DNA from: SIG450 sp045658425
Lineage (GTDB): Bacteria > Bacillota > Clostridia > UMGS1840 > HGM11507
Length of the DNA: 64,000 bases
Reading direction: 5' to 3'
Assembly: GCA_045658425.1 (NCBI GenBank)
Contig: JAZOVB010000172.1
Location: forward strand, 1 to 64,000
Part shown: positions 34,019-43,600 of the stretch, in pieces
Numbering within the stretch: position 1 is the first letter of the stretch
Layout of the letters: each line of letters starts with the position of its first letter
Notes under the pieces: generated by a model
Database searches by the model: none
What the model saw: only the letters and a program-made list of their open reading frames with translations
Told to the model about the DNA's origin: nothing
Program-made: the position numbers and the translations under genes

Positions 34019-35177
34019 AATGTAACTTTATAACATCAGCGATAGCCTGTGCTGTAATTTTTGCGGAAGTAATAGCTTCATAAAGCGTGTTTCCGTTTGT
34101 TCCCACTTCAATAATTAACGAACACGGAGTAGTATGCTGATTAAAACGCTCTGTTCGTACATTGATCGGTCTGGCAAGATTAGGTACAAGCTCATTTACT
34201 CTTTTTTGACATTTTACCGCAAAATTAAAATTACTCCTCCAATTATCATGCGATAATCCACCCTCATTTGTACCAACAACAAACATTACCTGCGCAATTT
34301 TTTCACCATTGCTGTCACATACAACTTTGTATACTTCTCCCGAAGAAGAAATCATAGCATCTCTGTGAATGTCAAGAACCACACCTATATCCGGATGTTT
34401 TTTCAACATATCATTAACTGTTGCCAAGGAATTTTTATAAGAGTTATTGAACTTAGGTATATCATGCATTATTTCACTGTGATAAACTGTAATACCATTG
34501 CTTTCAAACACTTCTTTCATTTCCTTACCCACTTTGACAACATTTTTATCAATATTTTCATTACGGTCAGTTGGATTGTACCCCTCACTCCCATGTGTGT
34601 GAACAATCAGTACTGATTTTTTATTGATAGAAAGTGGCATTGAATAATATTGTTTTATATCCGGATTATAGCTTGTTTTGTTGTCAAGAATTATACCATA
34701 TTTACCGGGTTCTCCTGAATTATTTCTAATTGATTTTACACTCTTTTCTGTCGCAGGATTATACTGCTCTTCTTTTTTCGGCTCAGTCCCAAAATACTTT
34801 TCAATAATTTGGGGAATATAATAATTATTACTTTCATCAGCATACCCATAATGCTCTTTCATTTTTTCTTTTACTGTTGATAAAAAAAGAATATGTCCGT
34901 TTAAAATATTTATTGGTTTTTTTATATTTTCATTAAGAAGAAAACACAAAAATTCCGAAAATTCTATTTTTGAACTGTTGCTCTTTTTTTGTAACAATGT
35001 AGGAAAAGATGCTTCAAAAAAAGCTACATCTGCACTTTTTATTACAATATAATCGGATAACGAATCAAATTTCACAGAAATAAACAGTGAAATCAAGATC
35101 CCCGTTATACACACATATATTATAAGCAAAAGTATAAGTTTTCTTAAATTAATTATCAAAGTTCTTGTGTTTTTCAT
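34017..35177 (-). CDS. spoIIP: Stage II sporulation protein P
   Basis: A 386-residue membrane-anchored peptidoglycan amidase/endopeptidase. A single N-terminal helix (about 12-33) precedes an external catalytic domain (about 190-380) with VLIVHTHGSEGYNP, GVVLDIHRDA and LIIEVGTNGNTLYE, the His/His/Glu metal and catalytic set of SpoIIP. With SpoIID and SpoIIM it drives engulfment of the forespore; SpoIID and SpoIIM are not in this window. It lies 6 bp after the sipL-like gene and probably shares its promoter. Confidence 0.96.
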   Translation of the reverse strand: MKNTRTLIINLRKLILLLIIYVCITGILISLFISVKFDSLSDYIVIKSADVAFFEASFPTLLQKKSNSSKIEFSEFLCFLLNENIKKPINILNGHILFLSTVKEKMKEHYGYADESNNYYIPQIIEKYFGTEPKKEEQYNPATEKSVKSIRNNSGEPGKYGIILDNKTSYNPDIKQYYSMPLSINKKSVLIVHTHGSEGYNPTDRNENIDKNVVKVGKEMKEVFESNGITVYHSEIMHDIPKFNNSYKNSLATVNDMLKKHPDIGVVLDIHRDAMISSSGEVYKVVCDSNGEKIAQVMFVVGTNEGGLSHDNWRSNFNFAVKCQKRVNELVPNLARPINVRTERFNQHTTPCSLIIEVGTNGNTLYEAITSAKITAQAIADVIKLH

Positions 35178-35183
35178 AATCTC

Positions 35184-36707
35184 TTACGGAATAAGCAGTT
35201 TCATTCCTTTCACAATATCATTTTCAGTTTCCAGTTCGTTTACAGACAGAATTTCCTCAACGGTAGTTCTGTATTTTTTTGCTATATCCCATAAAACTTC
35301 ATTACCATCGCAAAAAACAATTGATATTCCTTTTTTACACATATTTTTTTTGCCTGTTATCTCAATATTTTTTACAAAATCAAGCTCAACTTTATTTTCA
35401 ACTTTGACTTTGTAGCCTACATTTATCCGCATTTCAACAGAATCGGATGATATAATATTATACGATGAAGATTCAACCTGTGTTTTCACATCATAAACCG
35501 GATAATCATAACTATTATCAATTGTATGTCCAAAAGGTAATTCATATTTCACATGACATAATTCACCATCAATTGACTGATATAAAATATCTACATTTAT
35601 ATGCCCATTTAAATTCAAGCGGTCAATCCCTTTTGTGATTTTATCAGTATACACTTTTGCATCGGTAGATATAATTCGTTGAATATCCTTTTTATTATCT
35701 ATATGTATAATATCCTTGACCCAAAACTGTCCCGCTTCAACTTTTTCATATTTATCTAACAAACATTTTTCACTGTTCATTTTTATTTCATCTGAAATAC
35801 TGTATATATCAATTACAGGATGAATAGATATTTTTTCATAAACCTTTCCTGAAATATACACATCACATGTATATTTTATGATACGTTTTTCGCCATCGCT
35901 GTTTTCCTTAAGTATATAATTGAAATTACATACATTTACATCACAATCAAGAATATTGTCTTCATTTATATTCCCGCACTCAACTATTTCATTAATGGGA
36001 GTTTCCGTTACCATATATTGTATTCCGTCACTGTCAGCTATACTGTCATAAACAGAAGCCACATTCAAATTTCCTCTTATAACAAACTTGCCATTAGCAT
36101 TTTTTATATCTATATGAGTAAATTCGGGTTTGATTGCTATTATACTCTCGGCACTGCTCTTTCCTGACGGAATTTCAATTTCGTCATTTACTGAAAATTT
36201 ATCTTCTATACAATCAAGCATTTTTAAGCCATCAACTGTTTTACACTTGAACTCTAAATTACTGTTCTCTATACAGTCTATGTATTCTGCTTCGTATTTT
36301 TCATAAGCTTCTCCTATATAGCACACATTGCAATTTATATTTAACTTTCTGCTATTTATAATATTTGCAAATATTTTATCAATCGAAACATCAACACATA
36401 GCTTCATACTTGGTTTCAATTCTTTAAGTTCCATAACATAGTTAGTCGTTTGAACACATTCTACATTTTTTATACAATTGCCATCATCTGCAGATATATA
36501 TATTATATTTATACGTACATTACAGTTAATAACAGCACGATCATTCATAACTTCTTTGGAATTTACTGTTATAAACCCTTCTGTATTAACAATCTTCAGT
36601 ATATCGGGCTTTGAATCAGGCACAATAATATCCCATTCATAATTTTGTTTAAAATCAGGTTTAGCAACAAGTCTCATCCCTTCAAGTTTTTCCTTTTTTA
36701 ATTCCAT
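35184..36707 (-). CDS. sipL: SPOCS/LysM spore coat morphogenetic protein, SipL-like
   Basis: A 507-residue soluble protein with repeated SPOCS (DUF3794) domains over about 25-440 (for instance DWDIIVPDSKPDILKI-like start, VVRINIIYIS region, and LNLNGHINVDILYQSIDGEL) and a C-terminal LysM (about 458-506, VLWDIAKKYRTTVEEIL). The architecture matches Clostridioides difficile SipL, which binds SpoIVA through LysM and tethers the coat basal layer. spoIVA is not in the window. GGAGG precedes the ATG, and a sigmaE-like promoter lies upstream. Confidence 0.88.
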   Translation of the reverse strand: MELKKEKLEGMRLVAKPDFKQNYEWDIIVPDSKPDILKIVNTEGFITVNSKEVMNDRAVINCNVRINIIYISADDGNCIKNVECVQTTNYVMELKELKPSMKLCVDVSIDKIFANIINSRKLNINCNVCYIGEAYEKYEAEYIDCIENSNLEFKCKTVDGLKMLDCIEDKFSVNDEIEIPSGKSSAESIIAIKPEFTHIDIKNANGKFVIRGNLNVASVYDSIADSDGIQYMVTETPINEIVECGNINEDNILDCDVNVCNFNYILKENSDGEKRIIKYTCDVYISGKVYEKISIHPVIDIYSISDEIKMNSEKCLLDKYEKVEAGQFWVKDIIHIDNKKDIQRIISTDAKVYTDKITKGIDRLNLNGHINVDILYQSIDGELCHVKYELPFGHTIDNSYDYPVYDVKTQVESSSYNIISSDSVEMRINVGYKVKVENKVELDFVKNIEITGKKNMCKKGISIVFCDGNEVLWDIAKKYRTTVEEILSVNELETENDIVKGMKLLIP

Positions 36708-36738
36708 TTTACTACCTCCATTAATTTCATTTTATTAA

Positions 36739-36767
36739 ATTCTATGATGGACAAATTATAAATATTC
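36739..36767 (-). promoter_or_regulatory. SigmaE-like promoter of sipL-spoIIP
   Basis: On the minus strand GAATATT, a 14-nt spacer, and CATAGAAT. The Bacillus sigmaE consensus is KMATATT-N14-CATACAMT, so only one -10 base deviates. The start point would lie about 25 nt before the sipL ATG. Mother-cell expression fits both genes. Confidence 0.7.
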
Positions 36768-36820
36768 AAAAAATGAATTATCAAAATTCCCAAGCATATA
36801 TTTATGGTGAGGTGATTTAT

Positions 36821-37516
36821 ATGTTTTACATATTTCATAAAAAAAATATTATTATAGCTTTTTTTCTTTTGACTCTCATTATTTCGGGAATGATTGTTTG
36901 TAATATATATATGAATTCAATAGTGGCTAATGTCACTTCAAATACAATAATCATTGATCCGGGGCACGGCGGCGAAGATTGCGGTGCATTGGGGACTATG
37001 GGAACCTATGAAAAGAATTTAAATTTATCAATTGCTAATAAATTGAAAGAAAAACTTTTAAACACAGGATTTAATGTTATCATAACAAGACCTGACGATA
37101 AAATGCTTGGGATGGAAGATTCTTCTAAAAATAAAAAAAGAAACGATTTGAAAGCCCGGGTAAAAATCGCACAAAATTATGAAAATGCTTTGTTTATAAG
37201 TATTCATATGAATCATTTTGATGACAGTAACCAAAAAGGTTCGCAAATTTTTTATTCTAAAAATAATCCCGAAAGCAAAAAACTCGCAGAACTTATCGAT
37301 AAAAATTTAAAAAAGACATTAGACCCGTTAAATAAACGCGAAATTAAAAAAGCAGGTTCTGAAATATATATTTTAAATAAAATACATAACCCCGCCTGTT
37401 TGATAGAATGTGGGTTCATTTCAAATCCAACAGAAGAACAGCATCTAAAAGACGAGGGATACCAATGGAAAATCGCCGATTCAGTAATAAATGCAATTTG
37501 TGAATTTTTTTATTAA
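36821..37516 (+). CDS. cwlD: N-acetylmuramoyl-L-alanine amidase, CwlD type
   Basis: A 231-residue Amidase_3 enzyme with one N-terminal membrane anchor (about 8-28). Zinc and catalytic residues are in IIDPGHGGEDCGALG, the Glu of GTYEKNLNLSIA, FISIHMNHF and LIECGFISNPTEEQHL. CwlD makes muramic lactam in spore cortex. The start is the ATG 5-6 nt after GGTGAGGTG; an in-frame upstream extension of 16 residues lacks a site. It is divergent from the sipL-spoIIP pair, which supports a sporulation role. A vegetative amidase cannot be excluded. Confidence 0.85.
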   Translation: MFYIFHKKNIIIAFFLLTLIISGMIVCNIYMNSIVANVTSNTIIIDPGHGGEDCGALGTMGTYEKNLNLSIANKLKEKLLNTGFNVIITRPDDKMLGMEDSSKNKKRNDLKARVKIAQNYENALFISIHMNHFDDSNQKGSQIFYSKNNPESKKLAELIDKNLKKTLDPLNKREIKKAGSEIYILNKIHNPACLIECGFISNPTEEQHLKDEGYQWKIADSVINAICEFFY

Positions 37517-37522
37517 TATAAG

Positions 37523-37551
37523 TTGTATTATAGATTTTTTTATGATATAAT
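37523..37551 (+). promoter_or_regulatory. Promoter of lysA
   Basis: TTGTAT, 17-nt spacer, TATAAT on the plus strand, 23 nt before the lysA start. Confidence 0.7.
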
Positions 37552-37574
37552 ACTTATTTGATGAGGTGAAACTA

Positions 37575-38870
37575 ATGTTAAATAAAAACTATGGAATTAA
37601 TAATCATAATCATCTGACTATGTCCGGTGTTGATGTTTGTGATATTGCGGAAAAATATAAAACACCGCTATACTTAATGGACGAAAATTTAATAAGAGAA
37701 AATTGCCGTATTTATAAAAAAGCACTTGATGAAAACTACGAAAACGGATTGGTTTTATATGCATCCAAAGCATTTTCCTGTCTTTATATGTATAAAATTA
37801 TAATGGAAGAAGGACTTGGAGTTGACGTTGTATCCGGCGGAGAATTATACACCGCATTATCTGCCGGTTTTCCTGCTGATAAAATATATTTTCATGGTAA
37901 CAATAAAACTCCGGACGAGCTGGAATATGCTATATCAAACAATGTGGGAAGAATTGTTGTTGACAACCAATATGAACTTGAAAATATTCAAAATATTGCT
38001 GAGAAAACAAATAAAAATGTATCCGTTTTATTCAGAATAAAGCCCGGCATTGATGCACACACTCACGAAGCAATTATGACCGGTCAGATTGATTCAAAGT
38101 TCGGTTTTGCGATTGAAAATAACGAGGCATTTGAAATTATTGAAAAGGCCATAAATTGTTCTCATATAAAAATTGCAGGTCTGCATTGCCATATAGGTTC
38201 ACAAATATTTGATGTTGCACCATTTATAGAATGTGCCCAGGTTATGATGAAGCTTATCGCCGATATAAAAGATAAATATGACATTGAAATTGATGAACTT
38301 AATCTTGGCGGCGGTTTTGGAATAAAGTATATAGCATCAGATGACCCTATAGATTACGGTGAATATATAAGATGTGTTGCAAATACTATTAACGGTATAT
38401 GTCAAACCGAAAATATTAAAAAACCTAAAATCCTTATGGAACCCGGAAGATCCATTGTGGGAGAAGCAGGTATTACATTATATACAGTGGGCGCGATTAA
38501 AGATATAAAAGATGTAAGAAAATATGTATCTATAAATGGCGGTCTTGGCGATAATCCGAGATATGCTTTATATCAAGCCGAATATACCGTGTGTCTGCCT
38601 GAAAAAATGGATGCCCCACTTTATGAAACTGTTACCATCGCCGGAAAATGCTGTGAATCCGGTGATATTATAGCCAAAGATATAATGGTACCCGAAATCA
38701 ATGTAGGCGATTTGCTTTGCGTATTTTCAACAGGTGCTTACAATTATTCTATGGCAAGTAATTATAACAGAATACCCAGACTCCCCGTTGTTATGATAAA
38801 AGACGGAACGGATAAATTGGTAATAAAAAGAGAAACATACGAAGATATTATAAAAAATGATATTATGTAA
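37575..38870 (+). CDS. lysA: Diaminopimelate decarboxylase
   Basis: A 431-residue PLP enzyme converting meso-diaminopimelate to L-lysine. The PLP lysine is in VLYASKAFSC (about residue 60), with HGNNKTPDEL, GLHCHIGSQI, LNLGGGFGIKY, MEPGRSIVGEAG and the dimer-interface GKCCESGD. Fold type III. ATG selected 6 nt after GAGGTG, over an in-frame GTG lying in that site. It stands alone between cwlD and a tRNA gene. Confidence 0.97.
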   Translation: MLNKNYGINNHNHLTMSGVDVCDIAEKYKTPLYLMDENLIRENCRIYKKALDENYENGLVLYASKAFSCLYMYKIIMEEGLGVDVVSGGELYTALSAGFPADKIYFHGNNKTPDELEYAISNNVGRIVVDNQYELENIQNIAEKTNKNVSVLFRIKPGIDAHTHEAIMTGQIDSKFGFAIENNEAFEIIEKAINCSHIKIAGLHCHIGSQIFDVAPFIECAQVMMKLIADIKDKYDIEIDELNLGGGFGIKYIASDDPIDYGEYIRCVANTINGICQTENIKKPKILMEPGRSIVGEAGITLYTVGAIKDIKDVRKYVSINGGLGDNPRYALYQAEYTVCLPEKMDAPLYETVTIAGKCCESGDIIAKDIMVPEINVGDLLCVFSTGAYNYSMASNYNRIPRLPVVMIKDGTDKLVIKRETYEDIIKNDIM

Positions 38871-38876
38871 ATTAAA

Positions 38877-38913
38877 GGTCTGTTTAAAAAAGTCTGACTT
38901 TTTAAACAGACCC
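38877..38913 (+). terminator. Stem-loop after lysA
   Basis: A 14-bp stem (GGTCTGTTTAAAAA and complement) with a short loop just after lysA. No strong T tract follows, so it may be an atypical terminator or 3' end stabiliser. Confidence 0.6.
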
Positions 38914-38923
38914 ACAATTTATA

Positions 38924-38952
38924 TTGCATTATAATTTTCCTTATGATATAAT
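38924..38952 (+). promoter_or_regulatory. Promoter of tRNA-Arg
   Basis: TTGCAT, 17-nt spacer, TATAAT on the plus strand, 17 nt before the tRNA 5' end. Confidence 0.8.
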
Positions 38953-38969
38953 AGACAAGTAAATAATTC

Positions 38970-39044
38970 GCCCTCATAGTTAAATGGATATAATAGTCCC
39001 CTCCTAAGGGACAGTTACAGGTTCGATTCCCGTTGAGGGTGCCA
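38970..39044 (+). tRNA. tRNA-Arg (anticodon CCT)
   Basis: A 75-nt cloverleaf. The acceptor arm GCCCTCA pairs with TGAGGGT (one G-U), the T arm contains GGTTCGATTCC, and the anticodon loop is CTCCTAA, giving anticodon CCT for AGG codons. The CCA end is encoded after discriminator G. A single tRNA gene with its own promoter and terminator. Confidence 0.96.
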
Positions 39045-39075
39045 AAAAAAGACATTCTTTCGAATGTCTTTTTTT
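39044..39075. terminator. Bidirectional terminator between tRNA-Arg and the GGDEF/EAL gene
   Basis: A 14-bp stem (AAAAAAAGACATTC and complement) with TTTC loop, giving T runs on both strands between convergent units. Confidence 0.9.
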
Positions 39076-39079
39076 ATGA

Positions 39080-42000
39080 TTAAATAGAAGTATAGGCCCC
39101 GCCCATGTCACTTATATTACGATAAAATCCTTCAAATATAAGATAATCATCGTTTCGCTCTAATATTCGGCAAGTACAACGAACATCAAGAATACCACGT
39201 TCCGGATGCTTCCAACTAAAATCAGCCTGAGCAACTTTATTGTTTACCATCATATATTTAATCAAATCTCTTACAACATCCTTAGATGAATCAACAAGTT
39301 TTTCAAACCACATGTTAAAATATTCCATCGGAGTGCATTCATCATCAATATCAAGAAGTTTTTTCATTACCTCATCGGCATAAAGTTCGCCCTGATTGGT
39401 TTTAAGATTGAATTTAACTACCCACAATCCCAAATCAATTTGTGATAAAATTTCGCGAGGATTAAAATTCACTATATGGAACTTATTAACTACATTAAGC
39501 AGTTTTTCTCTTTTTTCAATCTCTTGTAAAAATTCTTGTGTATCATCAGTTATATATTTTTTTTCAAATTCGTCACGAACGCATGGCTTACCAAACAAAT
39601 ATCCCTGCATCCCCTCCGGTTTAAGACTATGAACTACCGCAAATTCCATTTCGTTTTCAACGCCCTCAAGCACAACAGTTAAGGAATTGCTTTTGGCAAA
39701 TTCAACCAGATTCTTTACAACTCTGAAATTATAACTGGATTCATCAATATCTTTAATAAACGCTCTATCAATTTTTATTTCATCAGCACGAATCTTTTTT
39801 AAATACCCAAGATTTGAATAACCTGTTCCAAAATCATCTATTGAAATGCAAACTCCGGCGTCCTTAAGTCTTGTAAAAATCGTAGTATAAGTATTTTCAT
39901 CCTCAAGCTGTGCGGATTCTGTAACCTCTACTTTCAAAGCATTACCGGGCAGATTATATTCCTTAAGCATATTTAAAATTTTGTCTACAATCCCTATATG
40001 ATTAAGTTGAACCGGTGAAAAGTTAACAGCTATTTTAAAATCAGGATTTTTCTTTCTCCATTCTGAACATTGTTTAATAGCGTTTTCCACAACCCACATT
40101 CCAACTTCATTAATTAATCCGGTCTTTTCAAGTATAGGTATAAATTTATCAGGAAATACAAGTCCTCTCGTTGAAGATTTATATCTTAACAGACATTCTG
40201 CAGATACAACTTTTAAATTTGCGGAATTAATTTGAGGTTGGAAATTGAGGAAAAATCCATCACATCCATTCTTGGTGCTTTGTTCTAATTCTTCAAGCAA
40301 ATCAAACTCTTCAATCTTATCCATAAGTTCTTCTTTGGGGACAAATGTCAAACAACCGTCAACTTCTCTTTTAACATTGAGATTTTCCTTTACATAGTCA
40401 TACGCAATATTCTCGTCAGTGTAAATCTCCCTGTTTTTCGGAATAACTGATGCCGACACAGTAAAATCACCATTTAATTTACCGTTTATCTGATTAAATA
40501 ATTCCTTTATTTGTTCTTCGTTATCAACATCAAGAAGTAATATAAATTTATCCTGCTCCATATGATAAATTCTGTTCAAAGGAATCAATTCCTCTAAAAT
40601 GACAGCAAGTTTCGACAACATTGCATCGCTATGCTGATACCCGTATTTAAAGTTATACTCCGACATATTATCAATATTCATAAGAATAAACATATTATAT
40701 ACGGGAAGCTTATTTTCTGCAATATCACTTATAAGCCTGTTTTTATTGAACAGATATGTAATGGGATTATAAAGATGTTTAAGTGTTTTTACAGAAAAAC
40801 GACCAATCATAACAAAGCTGTTACCATTTTCATCATATACAACCTTACCTCTGCCGTTAATCCATATTATTTTCCCATCCTTTCCCATCATTCTGTAATT
40901 CATATTATGCTCAAAGGATTTTCCATCACATATACCATCAAAATCATCTATAACAGCCTGTTTATCTTTTGGATGTATAAGACTAAACACATCTGCTCTT
41001 GTATTAACACCGTCAGATTTGTCTTTTAAAGCAAATACACGGCTTATTCCTCCGAATAACCAGATTGAATCATTCGCAATATCATATAAGAATAAGTAAT
41101 CTTCCGTATTCTGGTTAATAATGTCTAAAAATTCAAGATATTTATCAATTTGTAGTTCTCTTAACCCTTTAACACCTTTTTGCCATTCCTGTTTATCCCT
41201 ATTTCTCATAGCTTTATTTTCATACATTGATTTATCGGCACGCTGGAACACATCAGAAAAGCTTTTATCTTTAGTCGGCTCGTAAGAAGCAATACCATAT
41301 GCGCTTGATACTTCAAGCTGAGGATAATCCTTAATTTTAACCTTACTCATATTATTAACTGCTTTGTTATACATTTTTTCATAATCATCAAAGGAAGCAT
41401 CACGCATAACAACAACAAATTCATCTCCGCCTATACGAAATACATCGGCACTGGCAAACGCTTTAGCTAAAAATCCGGCAATTACTCTTAACAGCTCATC
41501 CCCTACCTTATGTCCAAGTACATCATTGGTAATTTTCAGCTTATTGACATCAAAGACTGCTACAGCAAATGGGTAATAGTCTTCTTTTATTTTTTCGTTA
41601 ATATAATCTTCTAAATCCTGGAATGCATTTTTATTAAAAACTCCCGTCAAACCATCATGGTGAGCCTCATCTAATAAAATATCAATCTGATCTCTTAATT
41701 TTACACGTGCCTGATTAAGACTGGTTGCGAGAACACCGATTTCATCTTTCATTTCCACATCAATATCTACATTAAAGTTCCCCTCACTCATCTGTCGGGC
41801 AGCATAAGAAAGCTTCTTTATCGGTCTGGTAAATTTTCTTGCAAAAATAAGACTTATAATAAGAGTTATAAGCACGATTATAGCTATAAACAATACAATA
41901 CTGTAAGACAAAGAAATCTGCTTTGCATATATCTCACGTTCCGGAGCAATAATACAGAACTTCATACCATTATTCAAAGTACAAAAAGCCATATTTCTCT

Positions 42001-42844
42001 TCTCACCGTTAATAGTATACGGAATAAGAGAATGAGTTCTGTCGTTGTTTATTATCTGAGGGATAACAGCACCAAATTCACCTTTTAATTTATATAAGGA
42101 AAAATTAAACGGAAAATCTCTGTGATATAATATGGTGGCATTTTCGTCAATTACTGCAGCAAACCCCGTTTCATATGCAATAATTTCTTCCACACTGTTT
42201 CTAAGAACTGAAAATGGAATATCCATTCCCATTACACCTATAAACTGATTATGAAGATACATAGGAACCGTATAAGAAAAAATATCCATATCTAAATTAG
42301 TATTGTGATATATATCAAGCCACATCGGTTGATTTCTCTCAACAGTTTTATACCACCATGCAAATTGTGAAGCTTCGTCACGATTATAATCTCTTATATC
42401 CGGAAGTTTTTGGTCAACAAAGGTATTATTTTGTTTAATTTTAAAAACTCCTGATATTTCTTCCGTTATTTCAGGATTAAAATATATATAAATAGAAGCT
42501 GCATTTCCAAGACTCTCAACATGATTAAGTGCATTTTTTTCTATTTTAGATATAAAATTATCTCTTTTATCTTTCTCATACAAGACATTATCACTCTCTA
42601 ATTCGTGGATAATATGATGAGACAAAGTATCCACCGATTCTTCGACTTTTTCAAATAACGTATCGAGTTTCTCCGCATGATTTTCACAAAGCAGATGCAT
42701 ATTCTCTTCTGCATTTTCATGCAGAACACCTGATATAACATATACCCCGATAACGCCTATAATAAATGCTGAAAGTATTACACTGAGAAGAATCAGTGAT
42801 ATTATTTTGCTTTGAAAAGACCTCATCTTAAGCATCATCTCCAT
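39080..42844 (-). CDS. Cache/HAMP/GGDEF/PAS/GGDEF/EAL signalling protein
   Basis: A 1254-residue membrane protein for cyclic-di-GMP turnover. Two helices (about 12-35 and 312-335) bracket an external Cache-like sensor; HAMP (about 337-390) follows. The first GGDEF domain is intact (FRIGGDEFVVV, about 469). A PAS domain (about 580-690) leads to a second GGDEF-fold domain where the motif is replaced by MEQDKFILL, so it is probably inactive. The EAL domain (about 870-1120) has ECLLR, AVNFSPVQL, VEVTESAQ, IDDFGTGYSNL, IDRAFI and VLEGVE, so phosphodiesterase residues are kept. A further PAS-like segment ends it. The start is uncertain: ATGs 9 and 18 nt in are alternatives. Confidence 0.92.
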   Translation of the reverse strand: MEMMLKMRSFQSKIISLILLSVILSAFIIGVIGVYVISGVLHENAEENMHLLCENHAEKLDTLFEKVEESVDTLSHHIIHELESDNVLYEKDKRDNFISKIEKNALNHVESLGNAASIYIYFNPEITEEISGVFKIKQNNTFVDQKLPDIRDYNRDEASQFAWWYKTVERNQPMWLDIYHNTNLDMDIFSYTVPMYLHNQFIGVMGMDIPFSVLRNSVEEIIAYETGFAAVIDENATILYHRDFPFNFSLYKLKGEFGAVIPQIINNDRTHSLIPYTINGEKRNMAFCTLNNGMKFCIIAPEREIYAKQISLSYSIVLFIAIIVLITLIISLIFARKFTRPIKKLSYAARQMSEGNFNVDIDVEMKDEIGVLATSLNQARVKLRDQIDILLDEAHHDGLTGVFNKNAFQDLEDYINEKIKEDYYPFAVAVFDVNKLKITNDVLGHKVGDELLRVIAGFLAKAFASADVFRIGGDEFVVVMRDASFDDYEKMYNKAVNNMSKVKIKDYPQLEVSSAYGIASYEPTKDKSFSDVFQRADKSMYENKAMRNRDKQEWQKGVKGLRELQIDKYLEFLDIINQNTEDYLFLYDIANDSIWLFGGISRVFALKDKSDGVNTRADVFSLIHPKDKQAVIDDFDGICDGKSFEHNMNYRMMGKDGKIIWINGRGKVVYDENGNSFVMIGRFSVKTLKHLYNPITYLFNKNRLISDIAENKLPVYNMFILMNIDNMSEYNFKYGYQHSDAMLSKLAVILEELIPLNRIYHMEQDKFILLLDVDNEEQIKELFNQINGKLNGDFTVSASVIPKNREIYTDENIAYDYVKENLNVKREVDGCLTFVPKEELMDKIEEFDLLEELEQSTKNGCDGFFLNFQPQINSANLKVVSAECLLRYKSSTRGLVFPDKFIPILEKTGLINEVGMWVVENAIKQCSEWRKKNPDFKIAVNFSPVQLNHIGIVDKILNMLKEYNLPGNALKVEVTESAQLEDENTYTTIFTRLKDAGVCISIDDFGTGYSNLGYLKKIRADEIKIDRAFIKDIDESSYNFRVVKNLVEFAKSNSLTVVLEGVENEMEFAVVHSLKPEGMQGYLFGKPCVRDEFEKKYITDDTQEFLQEIEKREKLLNVVNKFHIVNFNPREILSQIDLGLWVVKFNLKTNQGELYADEVMKKLLDIDDECTPMEYFNMWFEKLVDSSKDVVRDLIKYMMVNNKVAQADFSWKHPERGILDVRCTCRILERNDDYLIFEGFYRNISDMGGAYTSI

Positions 42845-42882
42845 TTAATAGTTATAGAAATTCATTTTATATAGATATAAAC

Positions 42883-42911
42883 ATTTTATCATATATATTA
42901 AGAAATTGCAA
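42883..42911 (-). promoter_or_regulatory. Promoter of the GGDEF/EAL gene
   Basis: TTGCAA, 17-nt spacer, TAAAAT on the minus strand, about 40 nt before the coding region. Confidence 0.65.
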
Positions 42912-42936
42912 TTTTTATTTAAATGGATATTTCAGA

Positions 42937-42965
42937 TTGATTTTACCCCCTTATTATGATATAAT
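42937..42965 (+). promoter_or_regulatory. Promoter of the NifX-like gene
   Basis: TTGATT, 17-nt spacer, TATAAT on the plus strand, 28 nt before the start codon and back to back with the GGDEF/EAL promoter. Confidence 0.75.
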
Positions 42966-42993
42966 TAAATAAAAAAAGAAAAGGAGAACAAAT

Positions 42994-43395
42994 ATGAAAA
43001 TTGCAGTTACATACGATAGCGGAATTATATTTCAACACTTTGGTCATACTGAATTTTTTAAGATATACGAAGTGGAAAACAAAGAAATTATAAATTCTCA
43101 CGTTATTGCAACAGACGGCAACGGACACGGTGCTTTGGCCGGTTTTCTGGCAGATAACGGTGTAAGTGTTCTTATCTGCGGCGGAATAGGTGCAGGAGCA
43201 CAAAACGCCCTTCACTCTGCCGGAATATTATATTACGGCGGCGTTACAGGACTTGCAGATGAAGCTGTTAAAGCTTACATAAACGGAACACTTAATTTTG
43301 ACCCTTTTGTAAAATGCAATCATCATGAAGGTGAACATTCTTGCGGTTCACATGATTGTGATAGCCATAACCAACAGCATACGAACCCGCTTTAA
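42994..43395 (+). CDS. NifX/NifB-type dinitrogenase iron-molybdenum cofactor family protein
   Basis: A 133-residue protein. The core (about 1-105) is the NifX/IssA-like ribonuclease-H-fold domain: MKIAVTYDSGIIFQHFGHTE, VLICGGIGAGAQNALHSAGI and VTGLADEAVKAYINGTL. Family members carry FeMo-cofactor precursors in diazotrophs, but in non-fixers they are small metal or cluster carriers of unclear role; no nif gene is in the window. The tail from about 109 is rich in His and Cys (CNHHEGEHSCGSHDCDSH). The last 35 bp recur as an inverted copy downstream. AAAGGAG precedes the ATG. Confidence 0.9.
   Translation: MKIAVTYDSGIIFQHFGHTEFFKIYEVENKEIINSHVIATDGNGHGALAGFLADNGVSVLICGGIGAGAQNALHSAGILYYGGVTGLADEAVKAYINGTLNFDPFVKCNHHEGEHSCGSHDCDSHNQQHTNPL
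43355..43393 (+). repeat. Inverted repeat, left copy (inside NifX-like gene end)
   Basis: The 3' end of the NifX-like gene, encoding CDSHNQQHTNPL, matches the reverse complement of 43601-43636 over about 33 positions with four or five differences. The core GCCATAA-CAACAG-AT-CGAACCCG is shared. Confidence 0.85.
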
Positions 43396-43600
43396 GATAT
43401 AAAATTTTCCTTACTCATCGTTGTCGGGCTTGAAATATTTTAATATTCCTTCCCCCTTTCGCCTTGATTAAGAAAAATTTTATAACTTAAAGTCATTGAT
43501 TTATCTATAATATTTTTTGATGAAAAATGTTTTAAAAAATGCAGACAATATGCGATATTGTCAAGGCTTTTTAGAACATTTGGCACTAAAAATATATAGA

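Noticed and set aside
36770..36820. Possible sigmaE or sigmaG promoter for the cwlD-like gene (CATATATT -10)
   Set aside because: No -35 element at acceptable spacing could be found, although such control would be expected for CwlD.
42994..43395. NifX-like gene as evidence of nitrogen fixation
   Set aside because: No nitrogenase or other nif gene is present, and this family is widespread in non-fixing anaerobes.
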